Source of the DNA: Herpomyces periplanetae | Taxonomy: Eukaryota > Ascomycota > Laboulbeniomycetes > Herpomycetales > Herpomycetaceae | Direction: 5' to 3' | NCBI GenBank assembly: GCA_009733715.1 | Contig: WMKJ01000014.1 | Location: 107,770 to 171,769 of the forward strand | DNA length: 64,000 nucleotides | Shown: positions 35,438 to 44,805 of the stretch, one piece after another | Layout of the letters: every line of letters starts with the position of its first letter | How positions within the stretch are numbered: position 1 is the stretch's first letter | Made by a program: the position numbers and the translations under genes | Notes under the pieces: model-generated | The model's input: the letters and a program-made list of their open reading frames with translations, nothing else | The model's database searches: none | What the model was told of the DNA's origin: nothing

Positions 35438-35554
35438 CTTGGGTAGTAATAGCGGTAAGCTAGCGGGCGGCACAGTCAAGTGGGCGGGGGAAGGGAAAGA
35501 ATAGTAAAGCAAGCGAGAGACGCCGTAGTAGCAGCTGTATATTCATCAGTGCAA
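34107..35554. other. Intergenic region with microsatellites
   Basis: No supported gene. Short frames here have no family resemblance. Contains CCAA/CCAG tetranucleotides (about 35334-35375) followed by a (CA)n tract (about 35395-35435), both upstream of the ZNF830-like gene. Confidence 0.5.
35334..35435. repeat. Compound microsatellite (CCAA)n(CCAG)n ... (CA)n
   Basis: Four to five CAAC/CCAA units, about four CCAG units, a short spacer with ACACGCTCACGCTCAC, then about 14 CA dinucleotides. Confidence 0.9.
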
Positions 35555-35702
35555 ATGGCAGACATTCGGGCGTTGCTACGCGCGGAACGAGCCAAGCGAG
35601 CTCTGCCGGTACACGAACGTGGCCGCGAACGCGTTGGCCCAAAGTCAGGGCCTGTCCCGCGAAAACGGGATGCACAGAGTGCGGAAATTGATGTTCCTCT
35701 AG

Positions 35703-35742
<40 letters not shown>

Positions 35743-36301
35743 GCAGTCGTTCTCCTCAGGTGTTCCCACGGCTGCAAAGCGGATTCGTGATGAATGTAGT
35801 GCGGCAGTTCTCCACTCTCAAGCTGCCAACGGAAATGATAACGAGGATAATGGCACGGTTACGGTTCCCGATAGCTACACACATACTCCATCACAAGCAA
35901 ACGATACGATTAACGAAGCTGAGTGGGCTGCGTTCGAACGAGATATGGCAGAAACGCTTGAGATGCATCACACATCATCCCAAGCTTCTGAGAGTGTACA
36001 TGCCCCAGATAACACTGATGCGGATGATCGTGAAATCGCCATGGAGCACACACTACACGAATTATCCGTCATGGAAGCCCTTGGTGAACGCGTCCAGCGT
36101 ATGCGACAGCGTAGACAAGCCGTGTTAAATATTATTGCTACCAGTACGCCTGTTGATGCTCCTGTGCCAGGAATCTTGCAATCCACTTCTACTCTAAACG
36201 CTAGCGATAGCGGTGGTGATGACGAGGATGGCGAAGACGACGTTGATGAGGATGACAATGATAACTGGTTATCAGTGCGAACATCATGCGTGCGTGCATA
36301 G
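35555..36301 (+). CDS. ZNF830/CCDC16-like protein lacking the zinc finger
   Basis: Start chosen at MADIRALLRAERAKRA, which matches the N-terminus of fungal CCDC16/ZNF830 proteins; an upstream ATG at 35480 would add 25 unrelated residues. The C-terminal half holds the family's EWAAFERDM block followed by a charged helix (HELSVMEALGERVQRMRQRR) and an acidic tail. The C2H2-type zinc finger (CxxC...HxxxxxH) that normally follows the N-terminal helix is not present: the frame goes straight to a basic linker and a Ser run made by TCG repeats (35702-35735). ZNF830 associates with pre-mRNA splicing factors; whether this 248-residue form does is unknown. It could instead be a family member that never had the finger. 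Confidence 0.6.
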
Positions 36302-36423
36302 ATTACAAATTTTAGGTGTATTTTAAAAGTTGATATATCTACAAGGATAAATACAAAGATTGATATAAGGGAGGAAGACATGTTCGCATAGTTGCGAGGA
36401 AGGGGAAGCATGTGTTAACAGGT

Positions 36424-39222
36424 TTATGTATGTACGGGCAAGGCGGGAGGAGGATCGAGAATGTGGGATTTGACCGTGGCGAGAGAAGGTTTATGCGGTG
36501 TTCGAGTAACGCGTTCACGACCAAGCCAATTCTGTTTTAGTTCCTTATTTAAAAGTTCCATTTTAAACTGAGCCGTATCATCACTCTGTAAACCGGTAAG
36601 AACGCTGATACACTGTAACATACGTCCGACCGTTTGACATACAGGCGAGTTGGTAGTGAACCAAGGCGCAGCAGGCTTTCCCGAGCCAGACATGATAAGA
36701 GAAGATTGCGAAACGGTCGGATGAAGCGGAGGAAAATCCAGTGAACATGACGATGCAACATTCAATGGTGGCGGTGGTAGAGTGTTTAGCGGAAGCATTG
36801 GCTCGCCACTACTACCCCTACCGCTCCCACATAACGGTGTTGTAGACATGATAGATCCGGATGTGGACGTAGACACTGACGGTGATGCTGACGCCGATGT
36901 AGACGTAGACACTGTTATCGATGGTAACGCAGTCGTATGGCAAGATGAACTGCGGAATCGGTTAGCCAGTAGATTGGGAAGAATAGATTCACGTAGAGAT
37001 GAAAAGTGCGAAGTAGTAGCTGACGAAACTGCAGCAAGCGGAGTTGGTGATGTAGAATCGAATGACGATGATAGAATTTGTTTTAGTGAATCGGATGCTG
37101 AAAGTATGGAAAAAGACGTAGACGATCCGGATGGTTTAACCGATGATGTTGACGAACGGCGTGGTTCGTACGTAGATGAACCATGAAGCCCTAGATGATC
37201 AGTTGTAATGGAGGATGGATTAACTGGGGAGAAATTTTCGAGTGACAGTCGCGAGAATAATGAAATAAGTAAACTGTAACGAGAGAGTATGATTCGATCT
37301 CGGAATGTTAATAATGCCATTCGTTTAACGGATACTTGATCCGGTCGAATTATTGATACTGGGGCAGTTTTTCCGTTTGTCGGAGAAGCTGAAGTCGATA
37401 CAGATACAGAACCAGAGGATGAATGCGCAACCCCAGTGGGCGCCACACACGATATAGAGGAAGATGAAGGTATAGGAGACGATACTGAAACAGCAGAAGA
37501 TGATGAAGATACCGTAGATGTCGAAGCAATGGTCGTAGAAGGGGACAAATTGGATGATGATGTAGCAGGATGTGATGAAGAAATAAGTGAACTGCCCGGA
37601 CACGATGCGTTCCAAATTTCAGCAGCATCACGAGCACACAAAAGTGAGGAGCGAGAACGAAATTCTGCATCCAAGGGCACAAAAATGGCCTGAATGAACG
37701 GAAGCATAACACTGATCATTGATCGCCAGACATCAACAAGTCCGTGAAATAGACAGTGATCCGGCATGGCTTGTAGGGTCTGATCTATGGAAGCAAAGCC
37801 TGATGTAAGAAAGTTTATAACATCGTCGATAACTTGGCCAGGGACTCGTCGTTGTAAACACCGTGAAATGTGAACGCAGAGTAATGCGTTAAAATCTTCG
37901 ATTGGAAATCGAGGTTCTTCCCCTTCGAAGATACAGCTAGATCGAGCCTTGAGAAGTGGCCAAGCGTCTTCTGCCGTTAGACCGGATATACCAAATGACA
38001 AACCCAGACTTGACAAATCTGTATCAAGATGTGAATTAACGTTATCTTTTTGACCATTACCACTACTGCTATTATGACCTGGATTACCAGACAATGTTTG
38101 GCTATCCGTTCGGTCAAATGAACTATCGCGATCTCGATCACGCGAATAACTGACGGGTAAATCAAAACTTTGTCGTGCAATCGGACCATTAGCCGATATT
38201 CCATGATTTTTATCCTCACGGCGCTTCTCCCATAAGGCTTTGCCACCGTGACGAAGATCTAAGCTGCTAACGGTTTTAACAATTGTCGAAAATCCTGGAG
38301 AAGACTGGGCCATAAAGGAAGGATGTTGCGACAAAGATGATGATCCTCCTGGGCCCGTATCGTTAATACCATGGGTGAGAGATGATAAACCAGTTGATCC
38401 TGTACCAGACCCATTGAAGGCACCGTTCGCTGAAGAGAACACAGACAATCCATGATGTTGTTCATCCCTATGTCGATTCTTCTGGCGAAGTAAAAATAGG
38501 TGCGGTTTATGCTTGTCCCCTCTCTCACGGTCACGATCTCCAAATGAAAGTCGTTCGCTCAAAGGCATAAGATTCACGGTAAATGAGCTACTAGTAGCAC
38601 TCAAATTCGACGTCCCTGTTAGCACATTGCTACACTCCACACTGTAAACATCGGACAAGCTGGGTGACGAAGCGTTGATAAATTTGGATAATCCAATGCC
38701 AGGTTTACCAGCGGGTGATGGTAAGGGCGGTTGCAATCGCTTTGCGGCCGTGTCCTTGTCTCTGATGATGCCCATACTCTTGCTTTTAGAAAAAAGTTTC
38801 ATTTTGGTTTTTTCCTTAACTGGTTGCATTTCCCGTTCCTTATTATCCTTCTCGTACACCGCACTGCGCAAGTGCGGAGCTTCAAGAGAATGGTTACGAA
38901 CAGCTGACGAAAGGGAAGAATTTCGTGAAAAGCCCTGGGTCGCACTAACAGCGGCTGAGCTGCCTGAACTGCGCTGCAAAGCCGTAGCAAGAATACTGGA
39001 TGGATGAGGTGATGATGATTGTATTGCTTGTGTCTGCGTCTGCGCCTGCACATAGTGCTGTTGCTGCTGATGCACAAACTGCGGCATGGTTGTGTGTCCT
39101 GTAAAATGTCGTGTAGTAGAAAGACTAGCTAAGCTAGCGTGGGTTTTACCGTGTGTACTCGTTGTAGTATCAGGTAGTGTTTGCGAACGACGCCGCGCAT
39201 GCTGAGCGCTTGATAAAGTCAT
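36424..39222 (-). CDS. BIT61: TORC2 subunit, HbrB/Bit61/PRR5 family
   Basis: A single 932-codon frame. About 400 N-terminal residues are disordered, Ser/Gln/Thr-rich. The HbrB domain follows (about residues 419-532: AEDAWPLLKARSSCIFEGE..., PIEDFNALLCVHISRCLQ, MPDHCLFHGLVDVW, LPFIQAIFVPLDAEF). After a Ser-rich insert it resumes with KRMALLTFRDRIILSRYSLL (about 633-660), and after another Ser-rich insert ends with the C-terminal helix and NWLGRERVTRTP motif (about 870-920). HbrB proteins bind TOR complex 2 at the plasma membrane and link it to polarity and hyphal branching. The large inserts inside the domain are typical of fungal members. Convergent with the ZNF830-like gene (122 bp between stops). 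Confidence 0.83.
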   Translation of the reverse strand: MTLSSAQHARRRSQTLPDTTTSTHGKTHASLASLSTTRHFTGHTTMPQFVHQQQQHYVQAQTQTQAIQSSSPHPSSILATALQRSSGSSAAVSATQGFSRNSSLSSAVRNHSLEAPHLRSAVYEKDNKEREMQPVKEKTKMKLFSKSKSMGIIRDKDTAAKRLQPPLPSPAGKPGIGLSKFINASSPSLSDVYSVECSNVLTGTSNLSATSSSFTVNLMPLSERLSFGDRDRERGDKHKPHLFLLRQKNRHRDEQHHGLSVFSSANGAFNGSGTGSTGLSSLTHGINDTGPGGSSSLSQHPSFMAQSSPGFSTIVKTVSSLDLRHGGKALWEKRREDKNHGISANGPIARQSFDLPVSYSRDRDRDSSFDRTDSQTLSGNPGHNSSSGNGQKDNVNSHLDTDLSSLGLSFGISGLTAEDAWPLLKARSSCIFEGEEPRFPIEDFNALLCVHISRCLQRRVPGQVIDDVINFLTSGFASIDQTLQAMPDHCLFHGLVDVWRSMISVMLPFIQAIFVPLDAEFRSRSSLLCARDAAEIWNASCPGSSLISSSHPATSSSNLSPSTTIASTSTVSSSSSAVSVSSPIPSSSSISCVAPTGVAHSSSGSVSVSTSASPTNGKTAPVSIIRPDQVSVKRMALLTFRDRIILSRYSLLISLFSRLSLENFSPVNPSSITTDHLGLHGSSTYEPRRSSTSSVKPSGSSTSFSILSASDSLKQILSSSFDSTSPTPLAAVSSATTSHFSSLRESILPNLLANRFRSSSCHTTALPSITVSTSTSASASPSVSTSTSGSIMSTTPLCGSGRGSSGEPMLPLNTLPPPPLNVASSCSLDFPPLHPTVSQSSLIMSGSGKPAAPWFTTNSPVCQTVGRMLQCISVLTGLQSDDTAQFKMELLNKELKQNWLGRERVTRTPHKPSLATVKSHILDPPPALPVHT

Positions 39223-40038
39223 TGCAATTCCCGATAAAATCTCAACTTGAAAAGTATTTTTTACCCGCCGCTGCAGCCGCCGTCGTTGTCGCTGTTACTG
39301 TCACCGTCGGCGTTACGGTTGTGGTTATGGTTGTAGTTGCTGTTACTGCTACTGTTGCCACTAAAACAATACACGGTTAGCTGACCGTCGTACAGCCTAT
39401 AACTTCTCTATGTTCTGTGAGAAACTGCTTGCGCCTAACGCCACTCGCACGCGCGCGCATGCGTCTACGCATCCACTCCTGCGAGACCACGTCCACCTTC
39501 TTCTCTCCCTCACTTATCAAGTTAAATAACCGATAACTCACCACGCTAAAAAACAAACGTTCGTACTAAATTCTTCTAGTCTTCTTCAAACTTTCACCCA
39601 GCGCGACTACGACAACACCAACGCCAGTGTAACACCTCCATTATCCGCTCACACGCGTCACTTCGTTGCCCACCAATCACTACGCTTTCTCCAAGCCCAC
39701 CCCAGGCGACCCAGCAGAATGTTCCTCCAAAACACTTTATCCAAAGGTAATCCCTTAAAAAACTTTCTCTTTTAACCACACGTCCCTTAATTTAACTTCC
39801 ACATCACAACGCCAAATCAAATTTAAAAGTTTACGCGATTATCCCTCTGACAAACTTTCGCCTTTTAAACCTCTACTCCGCATCAACTATTTCCCGGCTT
39901 ACATATTGCACGCGAGATCACGTGTTAATTCGGTTAAGGTTTTGCGCGTTTGGGAGCTTGACGATGGGATGATGGACGTTGAAGATTTGAAAGTTTTGGG
40001 GAATTTAATTATTTTTTATCTTGTCAGATCAAGTTAAG
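39223..40038. promoter_or_regulatory. Divergent promoter region, BIT61-like / GON7-like
   Basis: Contains a GTT/GCC-rich trinucleotide tract near 39270-39360 (BIT61 leader side), a GC-alternating word near 39449, CT-rich DNA at 39470-39900 (GON7 leader side) and CACGTG at 39919-39924, 115 bp before the GON7 start. Confidence 0.4.
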
Positions 40039-40416
40039 ATGTACATCGAAGCTAATTATTTTATTACATGTCATGATGAAAATAGGTATCCTCTGCTAAC
40101 AAGTTCGCCGCATCAATCGAATGGTGTGGAATCTCTTACAACATGGTCTGTCCAAGTACCAACGCCTGATATAACGAAAGATGTGACAAAAGACAAAGCC
40201 CCAACAGATAAATCTTCACTGCCTTTGGATCATGATGAATCTAACAGTGAAATTCTTTTTGCAACACGTAAAGCTGTTTCTGAAATTCAAGACGACCTGA
40301 ACACTTTTTTAACTAAGCAGATGGCAATTCCAAAATCTTCTGCATCGCCCAAACCTCCCGGCAATTCTTCATCTGTTCAATCTTCGGACTCTACCTCACT
40401 ATCATTCTTACCTTGA
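40039..40416 (+). CDS. GON7: KEOPS/EKC complex subunit Gon7-like
   Basis: A 125-codon frame starting at MYIEANYF. The diagnostic part is the C-terminal helix AVSEIQDDLNTFLTKQMA, which closely resembles the helix of yeast Gon7 that contacts Pcc1 in the KEOPS complex (the machinery for t6A37 on ANN-decoding tRNAs). The rest is disordered and Ser/Pro/Asp-rich, as in known Gon7 proteins. Size fits (yeast Gon7 about 120 aa). Its last 40 bases overlap the end of VPS39 on the other strand. The identification rests mainly on one helix, so it is moderate. Confidence 0.55.
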   Translation: MYIEANYFITCHDENRYPLLTSSPHQSNGVESLTTWSVQVPTPDITKDVTKDKAPTDKSSLPLDHDESNSEILFATRKAVSEIQDDLNTFLTKQMAIPKSSASPKPPGNSSSVQSSDSTSLSFLP

Positions 40417-43328
40417 TCCAGTGTGCATCCGTAATGCATTACCAAACCGCTTAGCGTAATCTTTATGGCGCTGTAACCCAAACGTTTAAAGCACACACAG
40501 CACAACCGATCATCATCTACTATTACGTATTTTTCCCGTTCTCTCAAAAGTTCCATTTGAGTCTCCAATTGATCTATTCGTTTGACATGTCTTAAAATTC
40601 GCTTTTCATTCGCGTTGGCCAGCTCATTTTGAAGCCCTAGTCGGAAGTATTGGTCTAACCGTTGTAATGGAACATCATCCGGAAGCGATTCTAGTACTAC
40701 TGAAGTTGGAATTCGTGTTGTGTATCGACATATCAATTCCAAGGCTCGTGGCAGATTAGTTTCATGTGGAGCGGGAGGATTGATCAATAATTTTAACAAA
40801 GCTTGATAAGCTAGAGACTTTCGTGAAGTTAATTGATAAGTAAAATTACAGAACCTTCATACGTGAACTTGTTAGCTTGTTGAATTGATTAGTAGATATT
40901 CAACTTACTTTACTGCCGCGTTAAAATCATCCAGCTCAAAAAGATAAATAGTTAGAGCTTCAATAAACCGGCCTAATTTACCCAAGATAATTGCACGACA
41001 TTGACACAAGCGTTTATCTTTACAACCCGTAATTAACTCGTTCGTTAGTCCAACAACCCTCTAAAATATTACTGTATAAGAGTTCTCACCTTGAACTGGA
41101 AATTTTTCCAATACACATTGATAGTCGAGGGAAATATCTTGGCGTAAAAATTCTTCCAACTTAACCAAATTGTGGGCACAATCTGACATTCCCGATTCCA
41201 GGTAAAGATCAACCAACATTTCATGCATTGCCGCATTTGTGTCTCCTAAATCATGTATAACATGTTCAACATACTTGATGGCCAGGTGACAATCTACGGA
41301 ACGAAGAAAATGAACAACTGGACTACGGGGTAAAGATTCAGAGTTTTTTGTATCGCTGGTAAATATGGCCATGGCTTGATGAGGATCCATTTGTAAGGGC
41401 CAACGAGAAAATTCAAAGATCAGATCTACATTATCCAGAGACAGTTGCTGAAGATATGAGATGATCGGAGCCGGATTGATTATACTGGTGCGAACCAGCA
41501 ATTTCAGGGCTTCACGATGTTGTTTTTTGCCATGAAAAAAGTCAATCAGATCATCATACGAAGATGCTTCTATTAATTTTTCCCGTACAATTGTTGAGTC
41601 ACACCAATTATCCAGACGAAATAATGATCGAGTCAAACTAGAATTCGTTGACATATAACCAAGGAATAAAGCCGTATCAACTATAATAGCTGTTTTATGT
41701 AATTCCCTTGCATAATCCTCACGATTCAGTTCATCAAAGTTATGAAGAAGACAATGGAACGATGGAACAGCTTGTAATTCATCCCCAGTATCCAGCGGAA
41801 CTGAATCTTTTAAGCTCCCATCTAAGTTTAAATATTTTGTAATTAACAGACCGTGGATACCGACAAGATATTGACACAATTCCTTAACGGCTCCCGTTTG
41901 GATAGTTTCGGTAGAATCAACCGACACGGTATCCGAAGCCGATACTGAGGCCGATGTCGATGCCGACACTAGGGCCGGTTTACCGCAAATTCGCTCAATT
42001 ACTTCGGATATTGTCGGTGGGTATAACTGAATCACACTAATTGGATCGGCCTTAGCTTCGGTAAACAGGTCTAGGGATTCCCGGTATTGCCCGGCCCGTT
42101 GAAATAGGTGCCGTGCCTTGGCATTTTGAACTCGTCGCCGAATATCTTTGTCGGGCCAAATTGATTGATCTAAACCATCGAGAAATGCAAGGGCATCATC
42201 AAATGATTCAGCCTGAATCAGTTCATCGATTTGTTGAGCAAAGGGTTGACATTTTAACCGGTACACACACTTTTCTCCAATGGCTAAAAAGTCCATTTTC
42301 CCTTCAATCTTAACTAATCCGGTAATGCGAATTGGTATATCTATTGTTTGTAAATGGTTCAGCGTCCGGGCATCACGAATCTCGATTCCTGACTCTTTCA
42401 CCGTCCAGAACGAACTCACCAAATATGGAGAGATGTAAACTAGAAATTCGGGGGCGTGTTCCCACACATCTTTTTTTTGCCACACTATTTGACCAGTTGG
42501 ATCAACACCTAAACCATGTGTATCCATGGCCACGATCGCCAAATCCTCGGGAATTGTAACAATGGGTTGCTGACGGAATAGTCGACCTGTCACACTGAGG
42601 TAACTCAGGCTCAAACTATTAGTTAAACTTAATGTACCACTGCTTGGCTTAATGTTGCCCATGTTAATATTAAATAGTGTCCCCAATTCACAGTCGAAAA
42701 TCCATGATTGTGCATCACATCCAACTACTAATTTCACCCGTGATAACCATGTTAAAGATCGAATAACGGTGGGTAAGTTAAACACACGAGCATCACCCAG
42801 TAAAACGTTTCGTGCATCCTTCCATGACCACATTAGCAATTTTTGCTTAACTGCTACGCTCAAGTACGTGAATTGACAAAGGCCACCATTATTGATAGAC
42901 TGATCTTCCTTTGCCGTACCACTAACGGCGAAGGTGGAAGCATATTTACTCTCGTTTAAGCGTTGCAGAGTTTCTAGCGTATCACTATCGTATAACGTAA
43001 CAACACCATCGCTTAAGCATACCAGAACGCGTAAACCCCCAACTAAAGATATTTGAGTTATCCCGCGTTTCGAGAGTCGTACCTCTCGTTGTACATGACA
43101 TTCTCCTTCATCCTTGCATTCCGTTGTGCATAATCGTACGTTGCCAGTATTTAACCCCAGTACCAGCCGGTGCGGTATTCGATTAACTATATCGCTCGTC
43201 AAACATTAATTATTCTCCCTACCAGATAGATTGTATTTAAACTCACCATCATTACAGGCACTCTCAATCCGAATTTTGTTATTGCCTGCAATTTCGAAAA
43301 TCCGCCCCTTTTCAAATGCTTGTACCAT
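40377..43328 (-). CDS. VPS39: HOPS complex subunit Vps39/Vam6
   Basis: Four exons fit by phase: 43328-43247, 43186-41090, 41017-40909 and 40854-40377, giving 921 aa. Exon 1 encodes MVQAFEKGRIFEIAG, the family start. Exon 2 carries the citron-homology (CNH) beta-propeller (YDSDTLETLQ, SLTWLSRVKLVVGCDAQSW) and the clathrin-repeat alpha-solenoid (IDELIQAESFDDALAFLD...). Exon 3 encodes RAIILGKLGRFIEALTIYL. Exon 4 ends in the zinc-binding C-terminus CCVCFKRLGYSAI...MHYGC. HOPS tethers vacuoles and late endosomes through Ypt7, and Vps39 also works at vacuole-mitochondria contacts. Introns 2 and 3 appear to end in AAG instead of YAG, each with a CTAAC branch. No other choice keeps the frame and the conserved residues. 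Confidence 0.9.
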
Positions 43329-43458
43329 CACGTACACCGAATTATTCGGCCATTCTTCACCAACTCACATGAAATCTCTTTGCTGACGGCACATATGTTC
43401 GCAGGCCGGAGACATGATTTTTTCCTCCTTTGCTTACTAAGCTTAGCTATACACCAAG

Positions 43459-43464
43459 CACGTG
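43459..43464. promoter_or_regulatory. CACGTG box upstream of VPS39
   Basis: CACGTG 131 bp upstream of the VPS39 start, in the 180 bp gap to the PEX26-like stop codon. Confidence 0.35.
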
Positions 43465-43508
43465 ATAAAGTCAGGTTGGACTAGGGAAAATGTTAAGGGA
43501 GGAATTGA

Positions 43509-44531
43509 CTACTTGAGCGAAGTGGCCATTGCAAGTGAAGAGCGAAGTGTAAATATTAAGCGTAGAAGGGCACGATGGAAAGTGGAACGAACTTGGTGAT
43601 GAAATAAGCATAATGTAAGAATTAGGGCGATAGCAGCACGACGATATGATAATATTGCGAAAAGATGATGTGAAGTGAGGGTGCGGAATTTTCCAAGAGA
43701 AACAGATGTGGATTTGGACGATGGGGTTGAAGGAAGGTTGGGCAGATATGAAGATTTAGGGTAGTGCAAGCGTTTTGATTTACGAAAGGATTTTGAAACA
43801 GATTTCGAATGACTTAACGATTGTGAGGGTTGGATAGAAACAGGGTCGGTTGATGACGTTAAACGTTCCAAGGTAGATAGTAATTCGGAACGATGATTAT
43901 CATCCCGCAATAAACCACATAGTTTAATCAGTTGCCGAGCATGATTGATTTGTCCGATACGCGGTAAAACTTCCAATGTATACACTTCAAATAAAGTAAT
44001 GGTTAGGGGTAATTCTGTAGGATGTAATGAATCACGCGTCATGATAATGTAGGGGTGAATACGTCGTTGATTTTCACGCTGACATGTAGCATGCTTTAAC
44101 GTTAACACGGCCAAGTTTATTACTACGTGTAGGTTAACTTGTTTAGCTTGACCCGTGTAACCACGCTGTATAATATGGTCCCATACATCACCAGTATTGA
44201 CACTTTTTCGTAAATTTTCCAAATCTGGTTCATGGTTTATCACCCTCTTACCGTAAGTTGACGGTAAGGTCAAGATAGAATCTATAACAGTAATGTAAAA
44301 ACACCATACTTGGGTATGAAACAACGAACCTATATCCTCACAAGCTAGCGTACACTTTTCAATGTAATTTAATGCAAGTCCAAGTTCCCGATGTAAGAAA
44401 TGATGAACCGCTGTCATGTAAAAAGTTTTAGATGATAAAATTGACAAAGGAAATTTCTCCTTCTTGACATAATTTTCCTCATCACTTATTAACGGGTACG
44501 CAGAACGCAAATCTTTCAACTCGTATGTCAT
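43509..44531 (-). CDS. PEX26: PEX26-like tail-anchored peroxisomal membrane protein
   Basis: A single 340-codon frame. An alpha-helical cytosolic part (about residues 30-220) includes FYMTAVHHFLHRELGLALNY and a segment VYTLEVLPRIGQINHARQLI that resembles the repeat region of mammalian PEX26. After a Ser-rich linker comes one hydrophobic span (AAIALILTLCLF, about residues 298-309) followed by a short basic tail, the layout of a tail-anchored peroxin. PEX26/Pex15 docks the Pex1-Pex6 ATPase that recycles the import receptor Pex5. The assignment rests on resemblance and topology; a different tail-anchored helical protein is possible. Same strand as VPS39, 180 bp upstream of it. Confidence 0.5.
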   Translation of the reverse strand: MTYELKDLRSAYPLISDEENYVKKEKFPLSILSSKTFYMTAVHHFLHRELGLALNYIEKCTLACEDIGSLFHTQVWCFYITVIDSILTLPSTYGKRVINHEPDLENLRKSVNTGDVWDHIIQRGYTGQAKQVNLHVVINLAVLTLKHATCQRENQRRIHPYIIMTRDSLHPTELPLTITLFEVYTLEVLPRIGQINHARQLIKLCGLLRDDNHRSELLSTLERLTSSTDPVSIQPSQSLSHSKSVSKSFRKSKRLHYPKSSYLPNLPSTPSSKSTSVSLGKFRTLTSHHLFAILSYRRAAIALILTLCLFHHQVRSTFHRALLRLIFTLRSSLAMATSLK

Positions 44532-44621
44532 GTTGATAAAATAATTAACGATGAATTCCTCAAACCCAATTTTCCATTTCCGTCAAAACCGCGTCCGTTC
44601 GCGCTTAAACTAACATTCAGT

Positions 44622-44627
44622 CACGTG
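44622..44627. promoter_or_regulatory. CACGTG box upstream of the PEX26-like gene
   Basis: CACGTG 91 bp upstream of the PEX26-like start codon, in the divergent gap to the CSN6-like locus (start candidate 44806). Confidence 0.35.
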
Positions 44628-44805
44628 GTTGCAGCAGCTTACTCATGGGGTGTGGAAGAGGGGGGTAATAGATGGGAAATGTATTAGGGGGTGGAAGCGG
44701 AGGAAGGAAAAAGCGAAAACAGTCTGAGCATCATCAAAAACGTCCCCTTGAAACTTATCGAACAATAGTGCACACTTTAGTCTAGGTTTGAAGCAAACAA
44801 ATGAA

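Noticed and set aside
39177-39380. Ala/Val-rich plus-strand frame
   Set aside because: Translation of a GTT/GCC trinucleotide-like tract in the divergent promoter region.
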